Positions 1 through 8,349 of a stretch of DNA of 64,000 nucleotides are shown in pieces. Every line of letters begins with the position of its first letter. Within the stretch, counting starts at the first letter, position 1. A model generated the notes under the pieces. That model saw only the letters and a list, made by a program, of their open reading frames with translations, was not told the origin of the DNA and ran no database searches. The stretch is taken from assembly GCF_014698035.1 (NCBI RefSeq), contig NZ_JACJSF010000016.1:1-64000 (forward strand). The letters run 5' to 3'. Origin of the DNA: Desmonostoc muscorum FACHB-395 (GTDB lineage Bacteria > Cyanobacteriota > Cyanobacteriia > Cyanobacteriales > Nostocaceae). The translations under genes and the position numbers were made by a program.

Positions 1-386
1 AATTGCCGTAACATGAAGCCAATCAAACCAAAGGCTCCGTGTAGGGCAACGAATGGCCACAAGCCACCCAGTTGGAACCAACGGGTGAGGTCGCCTTGGG
101 CTTCTGGTCCCCATAACAGCAATAGGGAATGTCCCATGCTGTCGGCGGGGGTTGATACTGCCACTGTGAGGAAGTTAGCACCTTCTAGGTATGATGAGGC
201 TAATCCGTGGGTATACCAAGAGGTGACGAAGGTGGTGCCGGTCAGCCAACCGCCTAGTGCTAGGAAGGCGCAGGGGAACAACAGTATCCCTGACCAACCT
301 ACGAATACGAAGCGATCGCGCTTGAGCCAGTCGTCTAGAACGTCAAACCACCCTCTACTGGGCGCACGTCCAACTGCGATGGTCAT
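1..386 (-). CDS. psbD: Photosystem II D2 protein (5' part only)
   Basis: D2 is one of the two reaction-centre core subunits of photosystem II in the thylakoid membrane; it binds the primary pigments and QA. The first 128 codons are present and the gene runs off the left edge. The start [20 protein letters not shown] and the later stretches [31 protein letters not shown] and [10 protein letters not shown] are typical of Nostoc D2. The ATG at 384-386 has GGAG eight bases upstream and a TATAAT-like -10 about 45 bases upstream. Two positions differ from the form I remember: GDLTRWFQ here against the usual GDFTRWCQ. This may be ordinary variation or may mark one of several psbD copies. psbC usually follows psbD, but it would lie outside the window. 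Confidence 0.95.
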   Translation of the reverse strand, partial: MTIAVGRAPSRGWFDVLDDWLKRDRFVFVGWSGILLFPCAFLALGGWLTGTTFVTSWYTHGLASSYLEGANFLTVAVSTPADSMGHSLLLLWGPEAQGDLTRWFQLGGLWPFVALHGAFGLIGFMLRQ

Positions 387-739
387 TAGAGCAAATCTCC
401 AAATGTTTATAAGTACAGGTTGTATCTGTATTATAGATGGCTAAATAAAAGCCTTCTATAAGCAGAAAGTTAACCGGGTTGTTAACCAAGTTTACAATTT
501 TTTACACACCTTTAATCATATTAGGTGTAAATCGCTAATTTTTCTAGGGGTTTTGTAATAAAAATTAATTTTTTATCCAGATGAGGTAGATAAAGCAGAA
601 GAGTAGAGAGGAAAGAGGTAATTTGAATTCTCCCCCTTGCTCCCTTCGCCCTGCCCCTCTACCTCTTCCAATACCCATTTCCCTAGAATCAGTCAGCTGA
701 CGCTAAAATGAGTCCACAGTTAAATTTGATTATTGCTAA
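387..739. other. Intergenic region between psbD and the UPF0367 gene
   Basis: Divergent intergenic region. The left part is AT-rich and would carry the psbD promoter. Positions about 630-670 are a pyrimidine-rich run of CCCTTGC/CCCCTCT-type units, one of the short repeats scattered through this window. No open frame of note. Confidence 0.6.
430..435 (-). promoter_or_regulatory. Candidate -10 element of psbD
   Basis: Read on the minus strand this is TATAAT, placed so that transcription would start about 37 bases before the psbD ATG. There is no good TTGACA-type -35 at 17-bp spacing, which is common for cyanobacterial psb promoters. This is inference from position and sequence only. Confidence 0.4.
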
Positions 740-1012
740 ATGTTTACCATCGATTTAAGCATCAGAAACACTGCTTTCCCTATCTCGGTACAACGTAAGT
801 CAGCAGAGGATGCTGAGGCTGTCTATCAGCTAATTTTGGCAGCAATCCGTTCTGGGAATCCTGACATTGTGGAACTCAAGTGTGAGGGCAAGACAGAGAA
901 AAAAATTGCTGTCCGCGCTAGTGAAATTTCTGGGGTGCAGATTGTTCAGAAAGATGGTACAACCCCCGGTGGTGGAAGACCACCTGGATTTTTCGCTGTA
1001 GCTGCTGAGTAA
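740..1012 (+). CDS. UPF0367 family protein
   Basis: A 90-residue protein of the cyanobacteria/plastid family UPF0367, function unknown. The start MFTIDLSIRNTAFPISVQRK, the central SAEDAEAVYQLILAAIRSGNP and the ending GGGRPPGFFAVAAE match the family along the whole length. No signal peptide or membrane segment; it looks like a small soluble protein. It lies 13 bp before an ABC ATPase gene on the same strand, so the two are probably cotranscribed. Confidence 0.88.
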   Translation: MFTIDLSIRNTAFPISVQRKSAEDAEAVYQLILAAIRSGNPDIVELKCEGKTEKKIAVRASEISGVQIVQKDGTTPGGGRPPGFFAVAAE

Positions 1013-1025
1013 CCAAGGTTGACAA

Positions 1026-1703
1026 ATGGCTCAAGTGGGCATTGAGGTCAAGGATTTAAATTTCAGTTGGCCAAATGGAGAGAAAGTTATCAAATCTTGC
1101 TCTTTAGAAGTACCCAAGGGTGAGTTTTGGATGCTCTTGGGTACAAATGGCAGTGGAAAATCAACGTTACTTAGACTGCTGGCGGGGTTATTGGCTCCTG
1201 AATCTGGCGAAATTCGGGTTTTACACCCCGTTGGCTTTGTCTTCCAAAATCCAGACCATCAACTAGTGATGCCAACGGTTGGTGCTGATGTGGCTTTTGG
1301 ATTGGTGGAAGAAAAGTTGCCACCTGCTGCCACTAGAGCCAGGGTTGAGGAGGCGCTGGGAGCGGTGAATTTGCTTACCCTCCAACGACGACCTATTTAT
1401 GCACTCTCTGGGGGACAGAAACAACGAGTGGCGATCGCAGGTGCGATCGCCCGTCGCTGTGAAGTCTTATTATTAGATGAACCCACTGCCTTACTAGATC
1501 CAGATAGCCAGTTAGATTTAGTTGCTAGTGTCCGTCGCCTTGTCAAAAGTCGAGGGATCACAGCCTTGTGGGTAACACATCGATTAGACGAGTTAAATTA
1601 CTGTGACGGCGCTTTTTTGTTAGAAAAAGGCTCTCTGGTAGATAAAGGTGAAGCCCAACGCCTCAAACAACGTCTGATGGAGGTACACAGCGAAGCCTCT
1701 TAA
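1026..1703 (+). CDS. ECF/CbiO-type ABC transporter ATP-binding protein
   Basis: A 225-residue ATPase of the energy-coupling-factor (CbiO/EcfA) branch. It has Walker A GTNGSGKS at 39-46, Q-loop FQNPDHQ at 73-79, signature LSGGQKQ at 127-133, Walker B LLLDEP at 148-153 and an H-loop THRLDEL. FQNPDHQ is characteristic of ECF ATPases for vitamins and metal ions. A plastid relative exists in plants (ABCI11 group). No membrane partner is encoded nearby, so the transported substrate cannot be told. The UPF0367 gene directly upstream is probably in the same operon, and a hairpin follows about 70 bp after the stop. Confidence 0.88.
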   Translation: MAQVGIEVKDLNFSWPNGEKVIKSCSLEVPKGEFWMLLGTNGSGKSTLLRLLAGLLAPESGEIRVLHPVGFVFQNPDHQLVMPTVGADVAFGLVEEKLPPAATRARVEEALGAVNLLTLQRRPIYALSGGQKQRVAIAGAIARRCEVLLLDEPTALLDPDSQLDLVASVRRLVKSRGITALWVTHRLDELNYCDGAFLLEKGSLVDKGEAQRLKQRLMEVHSEAS

Positions 1704-1772
1704 TTGAGTGCTGAGTGAATAAGTACAATGAATTGTACTTAGCACTCCTGAATACTACTAAGAAAGAACTGT

Positions 1773-1802
1773 AACGCGCCTTTTAAATAAAGGCGCGTTT
1801 TA
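1773..1802 (+). terminator. Rho-independent terminator after the ABC ATPase gene
   Basis: An 11-bp perfect stem, AACGCGCCTTT (1773-1783) with AAAGGCGCGTT (1789-1799), and a five-base loop, followed by a short T run. It sits about 70 bases past the ABC gene and points the right way. Confidence 0.7.
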
Positions 1803-1946
1803 AGTTGGTGCGTCTATCTTAGGTTGTAGTTTTATGAGGTTGCCGTATTTTTTATTCTGTGTAGCATAGTGTTACAGACAATGCATCAATTATTATAAAA
1901 CTTATGAATGAATTTTGTTAACTCTAGAAAATTGTGATTAAAAACC

Positions 1947-2498
1947 ATGCCCCGTTCCTTACTCCAAGCCGTTTTGTTAGTGGACGGCTACAATATAATA
2001 GGCGCTTGGCCTTGCCTTAAAAAAACGCGTGATAGCGTTGGATTAGAGGCCGCACGGGGCGAACTTGTGGAAGCAATGACTGGTTATAGTGCGTTTCAAG
2101 GTTATACAACTCAGATTGTTTTTGATGCCCAATATCAGAATTCTTCTAGCAATAAAGAAATAATCACTGAGCTTTTATCAGTTTATTACACTGATTTTGG
2201 GCAGACGGCGGATACTTACATTGAAAAATCCTGTGCTTCTTTTCGCCACCAAATAGCCCAATCTTTAATTTCTCGTGTGATTGTTGCTACATCAGATCGG
2301 GCGCAGCAGTTGATGATACAGGGTTATGGGGCTGAATGGTTGTCGGCGCAACAACTTTGTGGGGAAGTGGAAGCTACTGTCTGCCGGATGCGACAAAAGT
2401 ATCATACGCGCAAACAATCGAAGAGTAGATTTTTAGCTAATGCTATTGATGCTAAAGCACGGCAACGTCTGGCTGAATTACGAATGGGATTACAGTAG
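1947..2498 (+). CDS. NYN-domain RNase, YacP/Rae1-like
   Basis: A 183-residue protein of the NYN_YacP family, PIN-like metal-dependent endoribonucleases; Bacillus Rae1 cuts mRNA on the ribosome. The acidic motif VDGYN at 12-16, the second acidic site VFDAQ near 58, TADTYIEK and ATSDRAQQ near 112 are the expected active-site blocks. The C-terminal 35 residues are basic, suiting RNA or ribosome binding. It is monocistronic, followed by tRNA-Asn. The family assignment is firm; the substrate is inferred. Confidence 0.85.
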   Translation: MPRSLLQAVLLVDGYNIIGAWPCLKKTRDSVGLEAARGELVEAMTGYSAFQGYTTQIVFDAQYQNSSSNKEIITELLSVYYTDFGQTADTYIEKSCASFRHQIAQSLISRVIVATSDRAQQLMIQGYGAEWLSAQQLCGEVEATVCRMRQKYHTRKQSKSRFLANAIDAKARQRLAELRMGLQ

Positions 2499-2643
2499 AT
2501 TATCTAGTATTTAAGAGTCTCTGCTTAAGTTACTGAATGGATTTTGGCTGCAAAAATTATCTAAATTAAGCATCTAAAAAAAATATTGGCGAAAGTACTT
2601 GCCAAATCTTATTTTTAGCCCTACTATTATAAATCGTGAGTGG

Positions 2644-2715
<72 letters not shown>

Positions 2716-2739
2716 TTTATCAATCTTGGATTTTAAATT

Positions 2740-3921
2740 TTGGATTCTAGATTATCCATTAGAGACTTATGGTCGCTTGACTCGACTGTGACGTTTCTGA
2801 ATCATGGGTCTTTTGGTGCTTGTCCTAAACAAGTGCTGGAGTTTCAACAAAGATTGCGATCGCAGCTAGAACATGAACCCTTACGCTTTTTTGGTAGGGA
2901 ATGGGAACCTCTGCTAGATGATGCCAGAAGTAAGCTGGCGGCGTTTGTGGATGCTGATGTGCAGGATTTGGTATTTGTCCCCAATGCGACGACTGGCGTT
3001 AATTCAGTGTTAAGGTCGCTGACGTTTTCACCAGAGGACGAAATACTTACAACCAACCACGAATATAATGCTTGCCGCAATGCACTTGATTTTATTGCCA
3101 GTCGCACTGGTGCGCGGGTGGTGGTGGCAAAACTTCCTTTCCCCATTGACTCGCCACAGCAAGTAATCGCAGCAGTAATTGAGCGAGTTTCACCAAAAAC
3201 CCGATTAGCACTTTTGGATCATGTTACCAGTCAGACAGGGTTAATCTTCCCGATTCAAGAGTTGGCGAAGGATTTGCAACAACGGGGTGTAGATACATTA
3301 GTTGATGGGGCACATGCACCTGGAATGATTCCCCTCGATTTGCGGGAGATTGGCGCGACTTATTACAGTGGAAATTGTCATAAATGGCTGTGTGCGCCTA
3401 AAGGGGCAGCATTTTTGTATGTGCGACGAGATAAACAGTCAGAAATTCGTCCTCTGACAATTAGCCACGGCACAAATTCGCCACGCACTGATAAAAGCCG
3501 CTTTCAGTTGGAATTTGACTGGACAGGTACAGACGATCCTACAGCTTATATGTGTGTACCAGAAGCGATCGCTTTTATGGGTTCGTTGCTACCTGGTGGG
3601 TGGACAGAATTGAGACAGCAAAATCATCAGCTAGTGTTGCAGGGAAGACGGCTACTTTGTGAAGCGTTAGAAGTGCAGCCGCTTTGTCCAGAGGAGATGA
3701 TTGGTTCAATGGCAGTTGTGCCAATGCCTACGACTTTGGAAAACCGCGATTTTATGTCTGTACACGATGAGTTGTTTGATAAGTTTGGTATTCAAGTGCA
3801 GGTGATGCCGTGGCAAGAACAACCTCGGCTGTTGGTAAGGATTTCGGCGCAGATTTACAATACTTTAGAGCAGTATGAGTATTTAGTAAAAGCACTTTTG
3901 AAGTTGTTGAAAAATAGATGA
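2740..3921 (+). CDS. PLP-dependent class V aminotransferase-fold enzyme (isopenicillin N epimerase-like)
   Basis: A 393-residue enzyme of the class V aminotransferase fold, closest in feel to bacterial isopenicillin-N-epimerase-like proteins. NHGSFGACP (21-29) is the family's N-terminal substrate motif, VDGAH at 188-192 carries the PLP-ring aspartate, and HKW around K215 holds the Schiff-base lysine. The true substrate is not known for cyanobacterial members; beta-lactam synthesis genes are absent. The start chosen is TTG at 2740, because a TAA lies in frame at 2734 and no ATG occurs near the conserved N terminus. No clear Shine-Dalgarno. The start is only 24 bp after tRNA-Asn, so readthrough from the tRNA promoter is possible. 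Confidence 0.82.
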   Translation: MDSRLSIRDLWSLDSTVTFLNHGSFGACPKQVLEFQQRLRSQLEHEPLRFFGREWEPLLDDARSKLAAFVDADVQDLVFVPNATTGVNSVLRSLTFSPEDEILTTNHEYNACRNALDFIASRTGARVVVAKLPFPIDSPQQVIAAVIERVSPKTRLALLDHVTSQTGLIFPIQELAKDLQQRGVDTLVDGAHAPGMIPLDLREIGATYYSGNCHKWLCAPKGAAFLYVRRDKQSEIRPLTISHGTNSPRTDKSRFQLEFDWTGTDDPTAYMCVPEAIAFMGSLLPGGWTELRQQNHQLVLQGRRLLCEALEVQPLCPEEMIGSMAVVPMPTTLENRDFMSVHDELFDKFGIQVQVMPWQEQPRLLVRISAQIYNTLEQYEYLVKALLKLLKNR

Positions 3922-4066
3922 GCAAGTAGAAGTGATCTCCTCGCACTGATTGTTAGTTCAAAGTAATCCAAAGTCTTATATTCAGGGGTACAGGGTATAA
4001 AAGTAGCAATACAGTTGTGCCAAAATATCCAAGGCACAGAGCAACTTGTATGGAGGCTAATTTGCT

Positions 4067-4693
4067 GTGAATTTACCAGAGTGGAACGAAGACCTAAATA
4101 TTTTAGAAGCTAAAACGGCTGCGAAAAAACTTAGTCTTCAACAGAAATTAATTTTGCTTGTTCTATTGGATCAGGTAAAAATTTGGTATTTAGCAGCAAA
4201 AGAATCTCACAGACCAGAATGGTTTAGACAAGCTAGTATATGGGGATTTTCTTGGAAGCCAGGAAACAATAGAGAGACATTTTTTAAATTTTTTGGGCAA
4301 GGAGCAGAATGGTCAGCATCCAAGCGAGCTTCTTGGTCTAAATCCCTAGCAAAGTTAGAGTATCGTGGTTTGATTATTCGGAATAATTACAATTGTGAGC
4401 CTCGGCTATCTACCGATACTCCCCCACCTAAGCGCACCACAGCAATCAAACTTACTTACTTAGGTTACAGAATAGCCAACTTGGTTGATACACAAGATTC
4501 AGTGTTTCCAGTTAAGCAGTTACCAAAATGCTTGGACAGTCCAGAAGTTAGAAAAGCAACTCGAAAACTCAGCCGTTTACAAAAAAGAATTTTGAGCGTT
4601 TTGGAGTTTCGGATGCAAATAGTAAATGAGGAAAATATTGAGATTGATGACTTGGGATTTCCGTGGTGCGACCAGATATCACTTGCTTGTTAA
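4067..4693 (+). CDS. Hypothetical protein, two winged-helix-like modules, the second cut short
   Basis: A 208-residue protein I do not recognise. GTG start at 4067 with a good GGAGG ten bases upstream. It appears to contain an internal duplication: residues about 18-62 (KKLSLQQKLILLVLLDQ to IWGFSWKPG) resemble residues 165-203 (RKLSRLQKRILSVLEF to LGFPWCDQ). The first copy continues into a segment like the recognition part of a winged helix (SASKRASWSKSLAKLEYRGLI), which the second copy lacks because the frame ends just after GFPW. This suggests a 3' truncation. A DNA-binding role is inference from the helix pattern only. Confidence 0.6.
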   Translation: MNLPEWNEDLNILEAKTAAKKLSLQQKLILLVLLDQVKIWYLAAKESHRPEWFRQASIWGFSWKPGNNRETFFKFFGQGAEWSASKRASWSKSLAKLEYRGLIIRNNYNCEPRLSTDTPPPKRTTAIKLTYLGYRIANLVDTQDSVFPVKQLPKCLDSPEVRKATRKLSRLQKRILSVLEFRMQIVNEENIEIDDLGFPWCDQISLAC

Positions 4694-4852
4694 CTACAAA
4701 ACCAAAAAACAGCGATCGCTTACCTCCTGTTTAGTACTTGGGGAACAGTAAGTGATCGCGTCGATATTTGCGTTTTGAATAGATGCGATAGTTGTCAGTA
4801 CAATGTTAATTCACTGACTTCATAATTGTATTATTTAGGTCAAATTACTTTA

Positions 4853-5695
4853 TTAACTATGAAATATCACAGTCAGTAAAGGCAGGAATGCCAACAGAAA
4901 GCCATGCCAAGATTGCAATTTAGCTTCTGTGGTTGGTTCTGGTGGTGCTAATAAAGCTTCTACTCTTTGTTCTAAGCGATCTGCACCAGAGGAACCTAAT
5001 GCAGCACAGCAAATTTCTGATAAGACGGGGCCGCTACTAACTACTAATAAAAGTGATTCTGCTAGCACCAGAGGATCTACCTGCAATGCTGCATAACCGT
5101 CAGCACGGAGTTCGCGCAAAGCTAACAGTTCTTCCCACAAAGGCTCTGTATTCGGCAACCATGCAGTGCAGGAACGCACCCAACCCAGCCAGAAAAACCA
5201 GAACGTATCCCTGTAATGGTGATGCCCTTGCTCATGGGCTAAAACGCTTTCTAAATGAGCCGGGGAGAGAGTTTGCACTAATCCTTGACTAACCACTAAT
5301 TCTGGTTGCCAAAAACCGATTTGACCTGCAAACAACGCGCCCGTTTGCAGTAGTCTGGCTCGTCTATCGCCAACATTCACTAGAGGGCAGTTACGGGCAG
5401 ATTCTACAGACTGCCAACCCTGGAAGGCAAGTTTAATGCATGAAATGGCAAAAAATGCCAAATAAATTAATGCTAGTAAATAGCTAATTGAGCCTGTATA
5501 CATGCCGCCCATTTGCCCTTGAGGCCCCATGAACAGGACAGCGATCGCAGTCATGAAAATTAGCAAGGGCGGGAAGAGAAACAAAAATAGCGATCGCTGC
5601 CACCGCCGGCTCCAACTGCCTTGATGTTGATTCCAAGCGGATCTTAACCACCAGGCAACTGCCAAAGCATTCAAAATCATTATCAGATGCATCAT
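4853..5695 (-). CDS. M56-family (BlaR1-type) membrane metallopeptidase
   Basis: A 280-residue membrane zinc protease. Hydrophobic segments lie at about 3-20, 36-56 and 68-90. HEQGH at 154-158 is the HExxH zinc site and ELRAD at 195-199 supplies the third ligand region; a last hydrophobic segment closes the protein. Unlike full BlaR1 there is no penicillin-binding sensor domain, so what it senses is unknown. It follows a BlaI-type repressor with an ATGA overlap, the classic sensor-protease and repressor pairing, in which the protease probably leads to inactivation of the repressor. Family certain; signal and targets inferred. Confidence 0.85.
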   Translation of the reverse strand: MMHLIMILNALAVAWWLRSAWNQHQGSWSRRWQRSLFLFLFPPLLIFMTAIAVLFMGPQGQMGGMYTGSISYLLALIYLAFFAISCIKLAFQGWQSVESARNCPLVNVGDRRARLLQTGALFAGQIGFWQPELVVSQGLVQTLSPAHLESVLAHEQGHHHYRDTFWFFWLGWVRSCTAWLPNTEPLWEELLALRELRADGYAALQVDPLVLAESLLLVVSSGPVLSEICCAALGSSGADRLEQRVEALLAPPEPTTEAKLQSWHGFLLAFLPLLTVIFHS

Positions 5696-6111
5696 TCTTC
5701 CTCCCTGGCTTGGCGTGCAGATTGAATCCGTTTGGCGATCGCTGCTATTTGCTCACTAGCTGCTTCATCCAGACTATCAGCAAAGGCTGCAACAACATCG
5801 GGGTTCCCCACCGCTAGAAATCGCTGTAACTGCTCATGAGCTTTGATGACATCTGATTGCTGCTTACTCAGCATTGGCCGCCAATAGAATGCCCGCTCTT
5901 TTTTATCGCAGGCTAACCAACCTTTATCAGTGAGGCGACGTAAAACTGTGGTGACAGAAGTATAGGCTAATTCGCGGTTGGGATCGGTCAAAATGCGATC
6001 GTGTACATCCTTGACTGTGGCTGAACCAAGTTCCCAGATGATATTTAAAATTTCCGCTTCCAAGGGGCCTAAAGATAGTTGTTTAGGGCGGTAGTCGGGT
6101 AAAGGTGCCAT
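5692..6111 (-). CDS. BlaI/MecI/CopY-family transcriptional repressor
   Basis: A winged-helix repressor of about 139 residues when started at the ATG at 6109-6111 (MAPLPDYRPKQLSLGPLEAE). The frame is open 22 codons further to 6177, but that stretch is unlike the family, whose members start shortly before the L-x-x-L-E-x-E motif. SLGPLEAEILNIIWELG and SVTTVLRRLTDKGWL are the DNA-binding helices; the acidic and basic C-terminal half is the dimerisation part. The stop overlaps the M56 protease start by four bases. Divergent comB lies about 340 bp away, and two dyads between the genes are candidate operators. Confidence 0.87.
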   Translation of the reverse strand: MAPLPDYRPKQLSLGPLEAEILNIIWELGSATVKDVHDRILTDPNRELAYTSVTTVLRRLTDKGWLACDKKERAFYWRPMLSKQQSDVIKAHEQLQRFLAVGNPDVVAAFADSLDEAASEQIAAIAKRIQSARQAREEE

Positions 6112-6275
6112 AGCGATTTCGATTTGAGATTTTGGATAAGCGGAGTGGAGGTGAAAATTTCGGTTTTTGTTTGGCAAGGTTAGTCAGTATGTGTAGTGGT
6201 GCTAACTTGGAATGCCAAATACAGTTTTAGAAAGTCTGTTCTTGTTTTAGATTACAGGATAATGCAGTAAGTCTG

Positions 6276-6303
6276 AAAGTCTATAAGCATAAAAGTAGAC
6301 TTT
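6276..6303. promoter_or_regulatory. Inverted repeat between the BlaI-type gene and comB
   Basis: AAAGTCTA (6276-6283) is mirrored exactly as TAGACTTT (6296-6303), with a 12-base spacer. It lies in the divergent intergenic region of a BlaI-type repressor, a family that autoregulates through dyads. It could be an operator; a short T run following it means a hairpin role is not excluded. Confidence 0.35.
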
Positions 6304-6375
6304 TTGAGTATTTATTATATATTGAATGGGTTGCATAGTGCATTCTGATGCTAAAAAAATCCCTGAGAGTAATTG

Positions 6376-6387
6376 TAACTATAGTTA
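6376..6387. promoter_or_regulatory. 12-bp perfect palindrome upstream of comB
   Basis: TAACTATAGTTA reads the same on both strands and lies 62 bases before the comB GTG. Size and place suit a binding site for a dimeric regulator such as the BlaI-type protein encoded next door; this is inference from position. Confidence 0.35.
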
Positions 6388-6449
6388 GTGTCACCAACTG
6401 GGTAGAATGTTATTTGCGGAAGTTGTATTAAAGCAGGTGTATCCAGCAC

Positions 6450-7190
6450 GTGAAGCTATTTGTATACCACACTCCTGAATTGACTCCAACGGGTAAAGCG
6501 CCAGAATGTGCGATCGCAGTCGATGTTTTGCGGGCTACTAGCACAATAGCGACAGTTTTGGCAGCTGGAGGCGAAGCTGTACAAGTATTCAGCGATTTAG
6601 ACAAGTTAGTTGAAGTTAGCGAAAAATGGCCCGCTGAAAAACGGCTGCGAGCTGGAGAACGCGGTGGCGCGAAAGTACCTGGCTTTGAGTTGGGTAACTC
6701 TCCCCTCGATTGCACACCAGAATTAGTGCAGGGGCGACGGTTGTTTATCAGTACCACTAATGGCACTCGTGCTTTACAACGGGTACAAGACTCCCCAAAT
6801 CTCTTAGCAGCTGCCTTGATTAACCGGGCGGCGGTAGTGCAATTTCTCCTAGAAAAACAACCAGAGACAGTGTGGATTGTCGGTTCCGGTTGGGAAGGTA
6901 GTTTTTCTTTAGAGGATACAGTTTGTGCGGGTGCGATCGCTCATAGTATTTTACAACAAACACAGTTGTCACCAGAAGAACTAGCTGGTAACGATGAAGT
7001 GGCTGGTGCGATCGCTCTTTACTCTCAGTGGCAAGATAACTTATTAGGATTATTCCACCAAGCTAGTCACGGACAACGATTGTTGCGTCTTGACTGTCTA
7101 GATGATTTAAAATATTGTTCCCAAACTGATATTTTAGATGTTTTGCCAATACAACATGAAACGGGAGTATTAAAAAGTCAAAGGAAATAG
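6450..7190 (+). CDS. comB: ComB-family 2-phosphosulfolactate phosphatase
   Basis: A 246-residue protein of the ComB family. In methanogens ComB dephosphorylates 2-phosphosulfolactate in coenzyme M synthesis; cyanobacteria do not make coenzyme M, so the physiological substrate here is unknown. [10 protein letters not shown] (23-32), [17 protein letters not shown] (69-85) and STTNGTRAL (101-109) are the conserved blocks. GTG start at 6450 agrees with the usual N terminus ([10 protein letters not shown]). It is divergent from the BlaI-type/M56 pair and is followed by the convergent polysaccharide locus. Confidence 0.85.
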   Translation: MKLFVYHTPELTPTGKAPECAIAVDVLRATSTIATVLAAGGEAVQVFSDLDKLVEVSEKWPAEKRLRAGERGGAKVPGFELGNSPLDCTPELVQGRRLFISTTNGTRALQRVQDSPNLLAAALINRAAVVQFLLEKQPETVWIVGSGWEGSFSLEDTVCAGAIAHSILQQTQLSPEELAGNDEVAGAIALYSQWQDNLLGLFHQASHGQRLLRLDCLDDLKYCSQTDILDVLPIQHETGVLKSQRK

Positions 7191-7273
7191 GGAATGGGTA
7201 GTGAAGAAGGGAATAGGTTACAGGTTACAGGGTATAGATTATTTTCTATTACCTGTCACCTGTCACCTCTCCC

Positions 7274-8164
7274 CTAATCTTCATTCCCAATTTTCAAATC
7301 CCTAAGCATTTGCCGAAGTCTTTGTCGCCAATGAGGGGCATAAGTCCCTAGAATTGCAGAAATTTTCCCACAAGCAAGCACAGAATAGGCTGGGCGACTG
7401 GCTGGTGTTGGATATTCGGCAGTTGTAATGGGGACAATACGTTCAACTTTCAAAGGGAAGCCTAGCTGTTGGGCTTCTTCAAAAATGGCAACTGCAAAGT
7501 CATACCAGCTAGCAACGCCGCTATTAGTGTAGTGATAAGTGCCACTAATTTCTGGGGTTAACTGGGGAATCGTCTGGGCGATGACTGCGGCTATATCTTG
7601 CGCCCAAGTCGGGCTACCAATTTGATCGGCGACAACACGGAGTTCTTCGCGTTCTGCACCTAGCCGCAGCATGGTTTTGACAAAATTACTTTTGCCAAAG
7701 GTTCCATAAACCCAAGCAGTGCGGAGGATGAGGTGATGGGCGCAAGTTTCCCGAATTGCTTCTTCTCCAGCAAGTTTGGTTTTACCATAAACACTCAAGG
7801 GATTAGTTACATCGGTTTCCTGGTAAGGACGATACCCATTACCATCAAAAACATAATCGGTCGAAATATGAATTAGAAAAGCTCCTAATTTTTGGCTTTC
7901 TTGGGCAATAATCAGGGGTGCAGTAGCATTAATAGCGATCGCAAGTTCGGGTTCGCTTTCGGCTTTGTCTACAGCAGTGTAAGCAGCAGCATTAATAATG
8001 ATTTGCGGCTGCTTTGCTCTGATAAAGTTGCGGAGGTTATCGGGTTGGGCAAGGTCTACTATTGGGCGTGCTACTGAGGTAACATCGCCATAGCTTGAGA
8101 GGGTTTGTTCTAGTTCCTTACCCACTTGACCGTTGCTACCAATCAGCAAAATTGATTTAGTCAT
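7274..8164 (-). CDS. rfbD: dTDP-4-dehydrorhamnose reductase
   Basis: A 296-residue SDR enzyme catalysing the last step of dTDP-L-rhamnose synthesis, NAD(P)H-dependent reduction of dTDP-4-keto-rhamnose. Features: nucleotide-binding GSNGQVG near residue 9, DLAQPDN, INAAAYTAVDKAE, HISTDYVFDG and catalytic YGKTK near 130. It is the last gene of the rfbA-rfbC-rfbD group and of the long minus-strand glycan locus. Unusually, its start codon lies inside the first unit of a TCATTTG heptamer array, so several out-of-frame ATGs precede the real one. Confidence 0.95.
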   Translation of the reverse strand: MTKSILLIGSNGQVGKELEQTLSSYGDVTSVARPIVDLAQPDNLRNFIRAKQPQIIINAAAYTAVDKAESEPELAIAINATAPLIIAQESQKLGAFLIHISTDYVFDGNGYRPYQETDVTNPLSVYGKTKLAGEEAIRETCAHHLILRTAWVYGTFGKSNFVKTMLRLGAEREELRVVADQIGSPTWAQDIAAVIAQTIPQLTPEISGTYHYTNSGVASWYDFAVAIFEEAQQLGFPLKVERIVPITTAEYPTPASRPAYSVLACGKISAILGTYAPHWRQRLRQMLRDLKIGNED

Positions 8165-8196
8165 TTGTCATTTGTCATTTGTCATTTGTCATTTGT
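8161..8196. repeat. TCATTTG heptamer repeat over the rfbD start codon
   Basis: About five tandem copies of TCATTTG. The first copy contains the complement of the rfbD ATG (8162-8164). This is one of the short tandemly repeated sequences typical of Nostoc-type genomes. Confidence 0.9.
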
Positions 8197-8307
8197 CCAA
8201 GAAAAGCCACGCCCACTCTTTTACGTGGTTTGAATTAGTTCGATGAAAGACAAAGTTTTTCCACACACTATAAAAGTAAGCTTAGGGTATAGCAAGGGCT
8301 GGGTATC

Positions 8308-8347
8308 TGACCAATGACCAATGACCAATAACCAATGACCAATGACT
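8308..8347. repeat. ACCAATG heptamer repeat between rfbC and rfbD
   Basis: Five to six tandem units of TGACCAA with one variant (ATAACCA), ending just past the rfbC stop codon. Its complement resembles the TCATTGG variant of the array at the rfbD start, so the two arrays bracket the rfbC-rfbD gap. Confidence 0.85.
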
Positions 8348-8349
8348 AC

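Noticed and set aside
13-444. Plus-strand 143-residue open frame at the left edge
   Set aside because: Exact antisense of psbD, whose protein sequence is unmistakable on the minus strand.
6450-7190. Coenzyme M biosynthesis
   Set aside because: Only a comB-family gene is present; the rest of the pathway is absent and cyanobacteria are not known to use the cofactor.
8161-8347. CRISPR-like short repeats at the rfb genes
   Set aside because: Seven-base tandem units without spacers; these are ordinary Nostoc-type short tandem repeats.
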